A stretch of DNA of 64,000 nt, taken from positions 1 through 64,000 of the forward strand of contig DAOOPM010000011.1 of the NCBI GenBank assembly GCA_035388225.1, given 5' to 3'. Source of the stretch: SB25 sp029560875. GTDB taxonomy: Bacteria > Bacteroidota > Bacteroidia > Bacteroidales > Tenuifilaceae. Shown here one piece after another: positions 53,278 to 61,697 of the stretch (position 1 is its first letter; each line of letters opens with the position of its first letter). A program made the position numbers and the translations under genes. The notes beneath the pieces are model-generated. The model was not told the DNA's origin. It searched no databases and worked only from the letters and a program-made list of their open reading frames with translations.

Positions 53278-55263
53278 TTAAATTGCAATTTGGTTTATTT
53301 GATTTACTATAGCCCCTATTTCTTTTTCGGGTTTTAAGCAGGAATTGCCATAACAGATTTGAATTTCCGATTTCTTTTCGTCATCAATATGTTTATAAAT
53401 AACATAAGGATGAATTACCCCTTTTTGAATTTCAATTAAGTCACCCATGCTTTTACCAACTTTTCCAATATGAACAACCCCTAGCGATTGTGCCAGAAAC
53501 AGTTCTGTCCAAGCATAAACAAATACTCCTCCGCTTTTTGTTATCTCCTCGATGTTAGCAAGCATTTGCAATGCCATCTTTTTGTAGGATTCGTTCGGAA
53601 TAATTTCTGCCAAAAGAAATAGGTTAAAAGCCATTACTGCATTTGCCGAAGGCAAAACACCATCCATGAGTTCCATTTTACGGGCAATTAGCCTATTGCT
53701 GGTTGGGGTGTAGAAAAACATCCCTGAATTATCATCATAAAAATTGATAATTGTACTTTCTAGCAGTTGGTTAGCCTTGTCAATCCAACTCTTATCAAAA
53801 GTAGCATTGTAAAGCATTATTAGTGCTCGGATATAGTTGGCGTAATCGTCCAAAAGGGGTTCGGTATAAACCTTTCCTTTGCAAGAAATTCTATTCAGTT
53901 TTCCATTTACAAAATGGGTATCCTCAATATACCTGTTTGCCAGTAAGGCAAGGTCAAGGTAATTTCTATCTCCAAAACTAATATAGGCCTGAACCAAGGC
54001 GGAAATCATAAGCCCATTCCACGATGTTATAATTTTATCGTCAACTAGAGGTGGAACTCTATGATTTCTGATATTATAAAGTTTCTCTAAACTTCTATTT
54101 AACCTGTACTCAATTTCTTTAGCGGGAATATTGAAAATGCTCTCAAGTTGTTCATCTGTGCTACATCGCATTAATACATTGGTGTTTTCCCAATTACCAG
54201 CAGGTGTAATGCCAAACGCTGCACAGAAAATTTCCGAATCGTATCCCAACTCTTTTTCAACCTCGTCCTTTTTCCAGGTGTAGTATTCTCCTTCCTGACC
54301 ATTGCAATCAGCATCCAATGCGCTGTAGAATCCGCCCAATGGCGATTGAAGTTTTTTGGTTATAAACTTAATTGTTTCATCAACCACTTTCTTGTATAGT
54401 GGGTTTGGGTTAACTCTATATGCTAATGAGTATAACTCAATGAGCTGAGCATTGTCGTAAAGCATTTTCTCAAAATGAGGCACATGCCATTTATCGTCCA
54501 CAGAGTATCGGAAAAAACCTCCGCCTACGTGGTCGTATATACCACCTTCGGCAATTCGTTCAAGTGTTACTCCTACAAAATTGTTTATCTCGCTGCACTT
54601 AGAATGGTTGGAGTACTCAAGCATCAACTTCATAAAACTTGGCATCGGAAATTTGGGTGCACCTTTTGTTCCTCCAAACTTATAGTCTAAGGTTCTTTTT
54701 ATTACATCGATATTCTCCTTTAACGATTCATTAGGGCTTTTAATACCAATATCTGCCTTACTATAGACTATCTCAGAGTTTGCAATTCCCTGTTCAAGTT
54801 CCTCTGCAACCTCTATAACTCTTTGTGGGTCTCTTAACCAGGTTTCGTTTAAACTATCCAGAATGTTTTTCCATTGCTCTTTAGGAAAGTAAGTTCCTCC
54901 GTAAACAGGTTTACCATCGGGTAAAGCAAAACAGTTCAAGGGCCAACCGCCGCGCCGGGTAATTATTTGAACGGCATTCATGTAAATCTGGTCAATATCG
55001 GGACGTTCCTCGCGGTCAACTTTTACACAAACATACTTGCTGTTCATAATTTCTGCCACCTCGAAGTCCGTAAACGATTCGTGCTCCATAACATGGCACC
55101 AATGGCAACTACTGTAGCCAATGCTTATCAGAAGCAGTTTATTCTCTCGTTTAGCAATCTCAAAGGCTTCATCGCCCCATGGGTACCATTTAACTGGGTT
55201 GTAGGAATGTTGAAGTAAATATGGGCTTACCTCGTTAACTAGGCTGTTTGGTTCATTTAACAT
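53278..55263 (-). CDS. Thioredoxin-domain DUF255 (YyaL/SPATA20-like) protein
   Basis: Cytoplasmic protein of 661 residues, typical length. The N-terminal thioredoxin-like DUF255 domain begins 'NEPNSLVNEVSPYLLQHSYNPVKWYPWG' in two pieces and contains 'SSCHWCHVMEHESF' (C53 and C56). The rest is an alpha/alpha barrel like those of N-acylglucosamine epimerases, with 'GGFFRYSVDDKWHVPHFEKMLYDNAQ'. The family is widespread and its reaction is unsettled. It is read alone and is divergent from the TlpA-like gene at 55429. Confidence 0.9.
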   Translation of the reverse strand: MLNEPNSLVNEVSPYLLQHSYNPVKWYPWGDEAFEIAKRENKLLLISIGYSSCHWCHVMEHESFTDFEVAEIMNSKYVCVKVDREERPDIDQIYMNAVQIITRRGGWPLNCFALPDGKPVYGGTYFPKEQWKNILDSLNETWLRDPQRVIEVAEELEQGIANSEIVYSKADIGIKSPNESLKENIDVIKRTLDYKFGGTKGAPKFPMPSFMKLMLEYSNHSKCSEINNFVGVTLERIAEGGIYDHVGGGFFRYSVDDKWHVPHFEKMLYDNAQLIELYSLAYRVNPNPLYKKVVDETIKFITKKLQSPLGGFYSALDADCNGQEGEYYTWKKDEVEKELGYDSEIFCAAFGITPAGNWENTNVLMRCSTDEQLESIFNIPAKEIEYRLNRSLEKLYNIRNHRVPPLVDDKIITSWNGLMISALVQAYISFGDRNYLDLALLANRYIEDTHFVNGKLNRISCKGKVYTEPLLDDYANYIRALIMLYNATFDKSWIDKANQLLESTIINFYDDNSGMFFYTPTSNRLIARKMELMDGVLPSANAVMAFNLFLLAEIIPNESYKKMALQMLANIEEITKSGGVFVYAWTELFLAQSLGVVHIGKVGKSMGDLIEIQKGVIHPYVIYKHIDDEKKSEIQICYGNSCLKPEKEIGAIVNQINQIAI

Positions 55264-55354
55264 AAGAAATATGTTTTAGGCATATTGTTTGTTCTCTCTT
55301 TTAACAAGAAAAGTGCTGGATTGTTGAAGTTCTTATAACTTATCTTTTTATTTT

Positions 55355-55387
55355 TTGATGTTCAATGTTCTTTTTTAACTATTTTTG
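55355..55387 (+). promoter_or_regulatory. Bacteroidota promoter with both boxes (TTG-N22-TATTTTTG)
   Basis: TTG at 55355-55357, 22-base spacer, TATTTTTG at 55380-55387. The spacer is at the long end of the accepted range. The ATG of the TlpA-like gene is 41 bases downstream. Confidence 0.5.
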
Positions 55388-55428
55388 ATGTACTTAAAAC
55401 CACTCAATACATTATAAATACTATTGAT

Positions 55429-56838
55429 ATGAGGAGATTAATTGCTTTTATAGTACTAGTTACCTTGGTAAGCGTGGCTGTTTTTGCTCAAAAGCCTGCT
55501 TATAGAATTGAGGTACAAATAGAGGGATTGAAGGATACATCCTTGTTGCTTGGATACCATTTTGGTGATAAAAAATTTGTAAGCGATACCGCTAAAGTTG
55601 ACTCTAAAGGGGTTGCTGTTTTTACTGGCGACTCATTGCTTAAAGGCGGTATTTATCTGGTTATAATGCCCGGTAAAACTTACTTTGAGGTACTTGTTGG
55701 CAACAATCAGAATTTCAAGGTAAAAACAACAAAGGAGAATTTCTTTAATAACCTCAAGTTTTTTAATTCCGAAGAAAACACTGCATTTCTTGAGTATCAA
55801 AAATTTATGGTTGAAATGCAAAAGAAGAACAAAGAATTATCCGACCAGATGAAGGAGGCCATTAAGGATACCGTTAAGGCTCGCGAACTCAGAGGTAAAC
55901 TAAACGACCTCAATACCGAGGTGGTTAAATACTGGGATAGCGTTATCGATAAGCACAAAGGTCAACTTCTATCATCGTTAATTAAAGCCATGAAGAATGT
56001 TGATGTTCCTGAGTTTACGACTCCAAAGGAAACTCCAAAATACGATTCTTTACAATGGGCTCATAGCTATCAGTTCAATAAGGTTCATTACTTTGATAAT
56101 ATAGATTTTTCTGATAGTCGGTTGTTGCGCACCCCAATTATTGAAGGTAAAATTAATACCTATTTCGATAGAGTTCTAATTCCACACCCCGATAGTATTA
56201 CTCCACAGGCTATTGCTTTGGTTGAGAAATCGAAGGCGAATAAGGAGGTTTATCAGTATGTGCTGTCATTTTTGATAAATAAGTTTCTAAGTTCCGAACA
56301 AATGGGGATGGATGGTGTTTTTGTGGCGCTTTCTGAGAAGTACTATCTTGCAGGTCAGGCATGGTTTGCTGATCAGAAAATTGTTGATAAAATTGCTGAA
56401 CGAGTAAAGGCCTTAAAGCCTAACCTAATTGGAAATTTGGCTCCCGATTTATGGCTTCCTAATCCTTATGGTAAGTACTTTAGATTGAGCGAAGTAAAAT
56501 CAAAGGTAACTGTGGTTTATTTTTGGGATCCAGAGTGTTCGCATTGTAAAACTGTTACCCCAAACCTTAAGAAAACGTACGATAAATTTAAATCTAAAGG
56601 ATTTGAGGTTTATGCGGTATTTACCCAAGGAGACCAGCCAAAGTGGATGGATTACATAAGTAAGCATGAGTTAGGTTGGATTAATGTTTGGGATCCAACA
56701 TTTAGTTCAAACTTCCGTAACCTTTACGATATATACGCTACGCCCGTGATATATGTGCTTGATGCCAACAAAAAAATAGTGATTAAAAGAATTAGCGTTG
56801 AAACTCTCGACCAATACCTAGAGGCTGAGTTAAAGTAA
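55429..56838 (+). CDS. Exported TlpA/ResA-like thioredoxin-fold protein with DUF4369 domain
   Basis: Periplasmic thiol-disulfide protein of 469 residues. Signal peptide ('...LVSVAVFAQ', 1-20), a DUF4369-like beta domain ('YRIEVQIEGLKDTSLLLGYH'), a helical DUF5106-like middle (about 110-330) and a C-terminal thioredoxin fold with the active site 'DPECSHCKTVTP' (C370, C373) and cis-Pro 'YATPVIY'. The same plan as the protein at 3117-4484, whose active site is C-P-H-C. It is a single-gene transcript with a promoter and a strong terminator. Confidence 0.88.
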   Translation: MRRLIAFIVLVTLVSVAVFAQKPAYRIEVQIEGLKDTSLLLGYHFGDKKFVSDTAKVDSKGVAVFTGDSLLKGGIYLVIMPGKTYFEVLVGNNQNFKVKTTKENFFNNLKFFNSEENTAFLEYQKFMVEMQKKNKELSDQMKEAIKDTVKARELRGKLNDLNTEVVKYWDSVIDKHKGQLLSSLIKAMKNVDVPEFTTPKETPKYDSLQWAHSYQFNKVHYFDNIDFSDSRLLRTPIIEGKINTYFDRVLIPHPDSITPQAIALVEKSKANKEVYQYVLSFLINKFLSSEQMGMDGVFVALSEKYYLAGQAWFADQKIVDKIAERVKALKPNLIGNLAPDLWLPNPYGKYFRLSEVKSKVTVVYFWDPECSHCKTVTPNLKKTYDKFKSKGFEVYAVFTQGDQPKWMDYISKHELGWINVWDPTFSSNFRNLYDIYATPVIYVLDANKKIVIKRISVETLDQYLEAELK

Positions 56839-56862
56839 TATTTGCAATTTATAGCCATATGA

Positions 56863-56893
56863 AAGGGATACCTCATGGTATCCCTTATTTTTT
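56863..56893 (+). terminator. Rho-independent terminator of the TlpA-like gene
   Basis: Perfect 10-bp stem AAGGGATACC (56863-56872) with GGTATCCCTT (56877-56886), 4-base loop, then ATTTTTT. It begins 25 bases after the stop. Confidence 0.88.
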
Positions 56894-56966
56894 AGAGGCA
56901 TATTGGTAAGGTATTGACATTGCTATTGTTCCGATGTAAATTTATAGTTTACTAAAACATAATGGG

Positions 56967-58172
56967 ATGGATAATTTAGCAAAATCGAAACCAGTTATAG
57001 CGATTCTTACTGGCGGGGGCGATGTTCCTGGGTTAAACCCAGCAATACGTGCAATTACAATACGTGCACTGCGAGAAGGATTTGATGTTATAGGTCTTAG
57101 GCGGGGATGGGCTGGACTAATTGAGATTATTCGCGATAAGGTGGCCGATAATAGCAATTGTTTTGAGGTGTTGACCGAAGAACGGGTAAATAAAGCCTTC
57201 AGAACAGGGGGGACGTTCCTGCATACATCGCGTACAAATCCTGCAAAGGTTGCAAAGGATAGCGTGCCAGAACATCTGAAATCCAAGTACAATAAACCTA
57301 TAAACGATTTAACCCCCGATGTTATTAAAAATCTTGCATTTCTTGGAATTGATTATCTTATTCCCATTGGTGGTGACGATACACTAAGTTATGGCGTTAG
57401 GCTTTACCAGGAGGGATTTAAGGTTATTGCCATTCCTAAAACCATGGATAATGATGTTCCTGGAACCGATTACTGCATTGGATTTAGTACATGTGTAACT
57501 CGTACAATAGCATTGACTGATATGCTTAGAACCTCAGCTGGTTCGCATGAGCGTATTCTGGTGATGGAGGTTTTTGGGCGCTATGCTGGTTTTACCGCTA
57601 TGCTTCCAACGATGGCCGGTGTGGCAAATAGGTGTGTAATTCCCGAGTTTAAGTTTAGCTTGGAGCGATTAACTGAACTTTTAATCGACGATAGAAACCA
57701 TAATCCAAGCAAGTATTCAACTGTTTTAGTTTCGGAGGGTGCCACTTTTGAGGGTATGGAGCAAATGTCGGTTCAAGGAACCGAACGCGATGCCTTTGGT
57801 CATGCTAAGTTGGGTGGAATTGGCGATATCGTTTCAAGGCAGGTAAAGGAATTGTCTGCAAAGTACAATAAGGGTAAAACTGTAAACATTATCAGCCAGA
57901 ATTTAGGCTATTTGGTTAGAGGTGGGGAACCCGATGCCATTGATTCCATTGTGCCAATGGCATTTGGAAATCTAGCCCTAGACTTAATACTAAAGGGAAT
58001 TCATGGTCGCTTGGTGGTACTTAAAAATGGTCGCTACGACAATATGCCTATTGATGTTGTTGTGAGCCAGAAGAAGATTGTGAACGTTGCTCGATACTAC
58101 AATACTGAACGTTTACGTCCTTTCTATAAGAGTTTTGAGATGCAACCGCTATTTATTATGACTAGTGAGTAG
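56967..58172 (+). CDS. 6-phosphofructokinase, probably pyrophosphate-dependent
   Basis: Glycolytic kinase phosphorylating fructose 6-phosphate. 401 residues, longer than the 320 of bacterial ATP-PFK. Substrate motifs 'TGGGDVPGLN', 'GFSTC' and 'MEVFGRYAGF' are present. Two signature positions point to PPi as donor: 'GGDDT' (D138, where ATP enzymes have Gly) and 'PKTMDND' (K158, Gly in E. coli PfkA). These residues are the accepted discriminators in the family, so PPi use is a reasoned inference. It is read alone, convergent with the chemotaxis receptor gene. Confidence 0.88.
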   Translation: MDNLAKSKPVIAILTGGGDVPGLNPAIRAITIRALREGFDVIGLRRGWAGLIEIIRDKVADNSNCFEVLTEERVNKAFRTGGTFLHTSRTNPAKVAKDSVPEHLKSKYNKPINDLTPDVIKNLAFLGIDYLIPIGGDDTLSYGVRLYQEGFKVIAIPKTMDNDVPGTDYCIGFSTCVTRTIALTDMLRTSAGSHERILVMEVFGRYAGFTAMLPTMAGVANRCVIPEFKFSLERLTELLIDDRNHNPSKYSTVLVSEGATFEGMEQMSVQGTERDAFGHAKLGGIGDIVSRQVKELSAKYNKGKTVNIISQNLGYLVRGGEPDAIDSIVPMAFGNLALDLILKGIHGRLVVLKNGRYDNMPIDVVVSQKKIVNVARYYNTERLRPFYKSFEMQPLFIMTSE

Positions 58173-58223
58173 TGGAGTTGCTCAACCGTATGGTATTAAA
58201 ATGGAGTAATGGATTGATGGAGA

Positions 58224-58257
58224 AAAAGAAGGAGATGCTTATGCATCTCCTTCTTTT
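58224..58257. terminator. Bidirectional terminator between the PFK and chemoreceptor genes
   Basis: Perfect 15-bp stem (58224-58238, AAAAGAAGGAGATGC, with 58243-58257) and a TTAT loop; T-rich ends on both strands. A half copy of the 'ATGGAGTAATGGATTGATGGA' type word precedes it (58200-58221). Confidence 0.85.
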
Positions 58258-58271
58258 ATTTTTAGGCTATG

Positions 58272-60167
58272 TTATGCTTTAAAATAAGCAACCATTTCTT
58301 TGAGTTGCTGTGCTTGGCTTAGCAATTCCTCTGCACTCGATGCTATTTCCTCAGCTAACGATGCGTTATGCTGTGTTAATTGGTTTAGTTGCTGAATTGC
58401 ATTATTAACTTGGTCGGCTCCTCCGTTTTGCTCAACACTTGCCGCGGCAATTTCCTGAACCAATTGAGCCGTTTTTTCAATCTGAGGAACAATGGACTGC
58501 AATTCTTTGCCCGCAGTTTCTGCGGTTGATACACTGTAAGTGGAGAACTTACTGATTTCATCCGCAGCAATTTTACTTCGTTCAGCAAGTTTTCGTACTT
58601 CAGCAGCAACTACTGCAAAGCCTTTGCCGTGTTCGCCTGCTCTTGCCGCTTCAACAGCAGCGTTAAGTGCAAGAATATTGGTTTGGAATGCAATATCGGT
58701 AATAACGCCAATCTTTTGCGCAATTTGCATCATGGAGTTAATTGCAACATCAACGGACTCTTTCCCCTTTTTGCCACCAACCGATGCTAAGTTTGAAATT
58801 TTCTCAGTTTCGCGGGCATTATCAGTATTTTGCTGAATGCTGGAAACCATTTCCTCCATTGAACTGCTAACCTCTTCAACTGATGACGCTTGCTCGTTAG
58901 TACGTTCGGAGAGTTGTTGACTACCTTGGCTCATCTGGGTTGCTGCAGCGGAAAAACTCTCTGCTGCTTCGCGGATTGATGTTATTATTTGTTTTAGTTT
59001 CTCGGCCATATCGTGAACCGATTTGTAAACCAAGCCAATTTCATCGTTTCTAATATCATCTTTACGTTGAATGTTTAACTCTCCGTTGGCTATTTGTGTT
59101 GTAACATCAACCAATGAGTAAATTGGCTTAATTGTTTGGCGAAGTACATAAATTAGGATTCCTATACTTATTGCAAATAGTACAGCCCCAAGAATAATCT
59201 GATACCACATTTGGCTTACAGCTTTCTGGGTGATAATTTCCATTGGGATTGACATTCGTACCTGCCAAGGCAATTTGCTTTTTCCAACATAAATAGGGAC
59301 AAATACGCTAAGTAAATTATCCGTTTCAAGAATAACCTCTTCTCCTTCTTTGAGTTCTTTAATTTGGTTGTTAAAAGTTGAGGCATTATCTTCCTGTATG
59401 CTTTTGCCAATTAAATCGGCTTTAGCCGAATTTGCAGCGTAAACGCCTTCGTAACTTACAATGGCAATTTTAGCCTTTCCTTCGTAAAATTTTGAGTTCG
59501 ATACAAGTTCTTGTAAGAAATCGATAGAATAGTCAATACCTGTAACTCCCATAAATTGAGAATTTCCAATAATTGGAGCCATGAAAGAAACCATAAAAAC
59601 CATTTTGCCCTGAATTGGATAATGTACGGGTTCTGTTACAAAATCTGTCATCAACTCTTTAGGCTTCCAGTACCAAGGAGCTGCATCCTGCTTGTCATAA
59701 TCAATTAATGCTTCAACTACATATCCACCCGATCCGTTTTTGGTAAGATATGAAACAAATCTACCTGAATTATCATGACCGGCAGCGTTCACATACCTTG
59801 AATCCATTCCATCGAAGACATTAGGTTCGAAGCAAATGGTAAAACCAAGATTATCTGAATTGCTTAGAAGTACCCTTGAGGCCATCAATTGAGCCTGTTC
59901 ACGACTAATTGCCTTGTCTTTTTTTCCAGCAACATAACTCAAGGCATCGGCCATGGCACTAGCCGAAAGCATAGCTTTATCCATCCTAGACTTTACCTCG
60001 CCAGCATAATTCTTTGAAACAGCAATGGCCTCTTCCTTTGCCGCACTTATGGCAGTTTTCATGGCATTAATTGTGCTGAAAAGCACAAGTGCCGCCACAG
60101 TAAGAAATACACCAACACCAACTAACATTGTTAATCGGAGTTGAATGGAAAAGAATCTTCCTTTCAT
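58272..60167 (-). CDS. Methyl-accepting chemotaxis protein with double-Cache sensor
   Basis: Chemoreceptor of 631 residues. Membrane helices at about 10-33 and 325-347 frame a periplasmic dCache domain ('GRFVSYLTKN', 'APWYWKPKELMTDFVTEPV', 'GVTGIDYS'). A HAMP domain follows, then a signalling coiled coil whose tip is the conserved 'AFQTNILALNAAVEAARAGE' with 'GKGFAVVAAEVRKLAERS'. Ligands of dCache domains are often amino acids, amines or organic acids; this one is unknown. It follows an outer-membrane protein gene by 11 bases on the same strand. No che genes are in the window. Confidence 0.93.
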   Translation of the reverse strand: MKGRFFSIQLRLTMLVGVGVFLTVAALVLFSTINAMKTAISAAKEEAIAVSKNYAGEVKSRMDKAMLSASAMADALSYVAGKKDKAISREQAQLMASRVLLSNSDNLGFTICFEPNVFDGMDSRYVNAAGHDNSGRFVSYLTKNGSGGYVVEALIDYDKQDAAPWYWKPKELMTDFVTEPVHYPIQGKMVFMVSFMAPIIGNSQFMGVTGIDYSIDFLQELVSNSKFYEGKAKIAIVSYEGVYAANSAKADLIGKSIQEDNASTFNNQIKELKEGEEVILETDNLLSVFVPIYVGKSKLPWQVRMSIPMEIITQKAVSQMWYQIILGAVLFAISIGILIYVLRQTIKPIYSLVDVTTQIANGELNIQRKDDIRNDEIGLVYKSVHDMAEKLKQIITSIREAAESFSAAATQMSQGSQQLSERTNEQASSVEEVSSSMEEMVSSIQQNTDNARETEKISNLASVGGKKGKESVDVAINSMMQIAQKIGVITDIAFQTNILALNAAVEAARAGEHGKGFAVVAAEVRKLAERSKIAADEISKFSTYSVSTAETAGKELQSIVPQIEKTAQLVQEIAAASVEQNGGADQVNNAIQQLNQLTQHNASLAEEIASSAEELLSQAQQLKEMVAYFKA

Positions 60168-60178
60168 ATATAATTAGA

Positions 60179-60901
60179 TTATAGAGTTATACCAACTACA
60201 AAAAAAACATCTTCTTTAGCGGGGTTCACAACAAAAGTAGCACTTACTGGAAGTTTGAATTTCTCTGTAATTTCAATCTCCTTAGTTGTTTTAAACCCAA
60301 CATTAACAACATTGGGTTCGTGGTGATAGAATCCTTCATTTAGCGTACCTCCAACAAATAAATCGAAATTATAATCTCCTATTTTAACAGGATAGCCTAA
60401 TTCTAAGTACGTTGAGTAATTTTGATCGCCATTATTATCGGTATCGTATCCATAAAAGAACGATGCCAGAGTTACACTTAGTGGAAAACTCTCGGTTCCA
60501 GCCCAAGCCAGCGTTCCCTCAAGTAAATGCCCTGTGGTATTCTTATCCCAGTTGAAGTAATCAACAGAGTCTAGCTTCCATTCGTACTCGTTATAGTAAT
60601 CGTATAAAGTAAAGGATAAATTTCCAATGGTATAGGTGGCGAATAAATCAATTTCCGAATACTCCTGCGATGTTCCAAACGATGCCCAACTACCAAGAGT
60701 AAGCCCTCCTGCTGTAAGAGAGATTGTAGGTTGAATGTTTGGATTTGAACCATAAAGCAAGCCCCTCCATACATACCTACTTACGAAGTCGACACTGTAG
60801 TCGACACTTACCTTACTGTTCTGATTTTCTTCCTGTGCTATAACAAGATTACAGCCTAAAAAGAGCAATATTATTCCGCTCAATAGAGTTTTTTTCATCA
60901 T
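60179..60901 (-). CDS. Outer-membrane beta-barrel protein, TorF-like
   Basis: Small exported barrel of 240 residues: signal peptide ('...IILLFLGCNLVIAQ', 1-22), then alternating strands beginning 'VSVDYSVDFVSRYVWRGLLYG', a start pattern of TorF-type putative porins, and ending with the C-terminal strand 'DVFFVVGITL'. Function unproved. The chemoreceptor gene follows after 11 bases, so the two are likely cotranscribed, an unusual pairing. Confidence 0.72.
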   Translation of the reverse strand: MMKKTLLSGIILLFLGCNLVIAQEENQNSKVSVDYSVDFVSRYVWRGLLYGSNPNIQPTISLTAGGLTLGSWASFGTSQEYSEIDLFATYTIGNLSFTLYDYYNEYEWKLDSVDYFNWDKNTTGHLLEGTLAWAGTESFPLSVTLASFFYGYDTDNNGDQNYSTYLELGYPVKIGDYNFDLFVGGTLNEGFYHHEPNVVNVGFKTTKEIEITEKFKLPVSATFVVNPAKEDVFFVVGITL

Positions 60902-61004
60902 AGTTGTACGGTTTAAGGTTATGCCAACAATTTATGGCAAAATTCAAAACAGACGGCGAGACTATGATGTTTTTTTAGTTGTTATACAGATGATTTACAT
61001 CACC

Positions 61005-61697
61005 TCAATTAGGCTTGATTTTCTCTGATAAGGCAGCAGTTAAGGAATGGAGAAGTTTTACATCCTCAGCATCGAGTTCTGTAATTCGTTCAATAAGCCT
61101 TCCATTAATTAGTTTGTCGGGGCCTAGTTCAATTGCACTTAAAATCGTCTGAACCTTAACGATTAAGGCTTTAAGGCTATCAGGATTTTGATTTTTTATT
61201 TGTTTTTCTGGGCTTTCGATATTCAAGAATGAAAGTGTGTAAGCATAAATCATTACAGATTGTGCTAGGTTTAACGATGGATACTGCGTTTTTAATGGGA
61301 TGTTAGAAACTCTATGGCACAGAGCTATTTCCTCGTTGGTTAGGCCCGATTCCTCTCTACCAAATACAATGGCTATGCTGTTTATGGTATCGCCTTTTTT
61401 TTCAATGAAATCGGTTAATTCGTTGCATGGAATAATATCGAGTTTAACCCAGCGCTGCTTTGCCGATGTGGCAAAAACAAAATCTACATCCTTAATTGCC
61501 TCCTCTAACGATTGGTAAACCTTAGCGCTCTCCAGAATATCGTTGGATGCGTGGGCAAGCATTCGGGCTTTCATTTCCAAATGGTCGCAGGGGTTTACAA
61601 GGCGTAAGTCGCCAAAGCCCATTGTTTTTATTGCACGCGCAGCGGCTCCAACATTCTCGGGAACTGCAGGTTCAACCAGTATAAAGCTAACTTCCAT
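61005..61697 (-). CDS. trmJ: tRNA (cytidine/uridine-32-2'-O)-methyltransferase (TrmJ type)
   Basis: SPOUT-class RNA methyltransferase of 230 residues that 2'-O-methylates position 32 of tRNA anticodon loops. Family motifs: 'VEPAVPENVGAAARAIKTMGF', in two pieces, 'IVFGREESGLTNEE' and the trefoil-knot SAM site 'PSLNLAQSVMIYAY'. The C-terminal extension (about 165-230) is typical of TrmJ rather than TrmL. Its ATG directly abuts the stop codon of the MutS-like gene (TAAATG), so they are translationally coupled. Confidence 0.92.
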   Translation of the reverse strand: MEVSFILVEPAVPENVGAAARAIKTMGFGDLRLVNPCDHLEMKARMLAHASNDILESAKVYQSLEEAIKDVDFVFATSAKQRWVKLDIIPCNELTDFIEKKGDTINSIAIVFGREESGLTNEEIALCHRVSNIPLKTQYPSLNLAQSVMIYAYTLSFLNIESPEKQIKNQNPDSLKALIVKVQTILSAIELGPDKLINGRLIERITELDAEDVKLLHSLTAALSEKIKPN

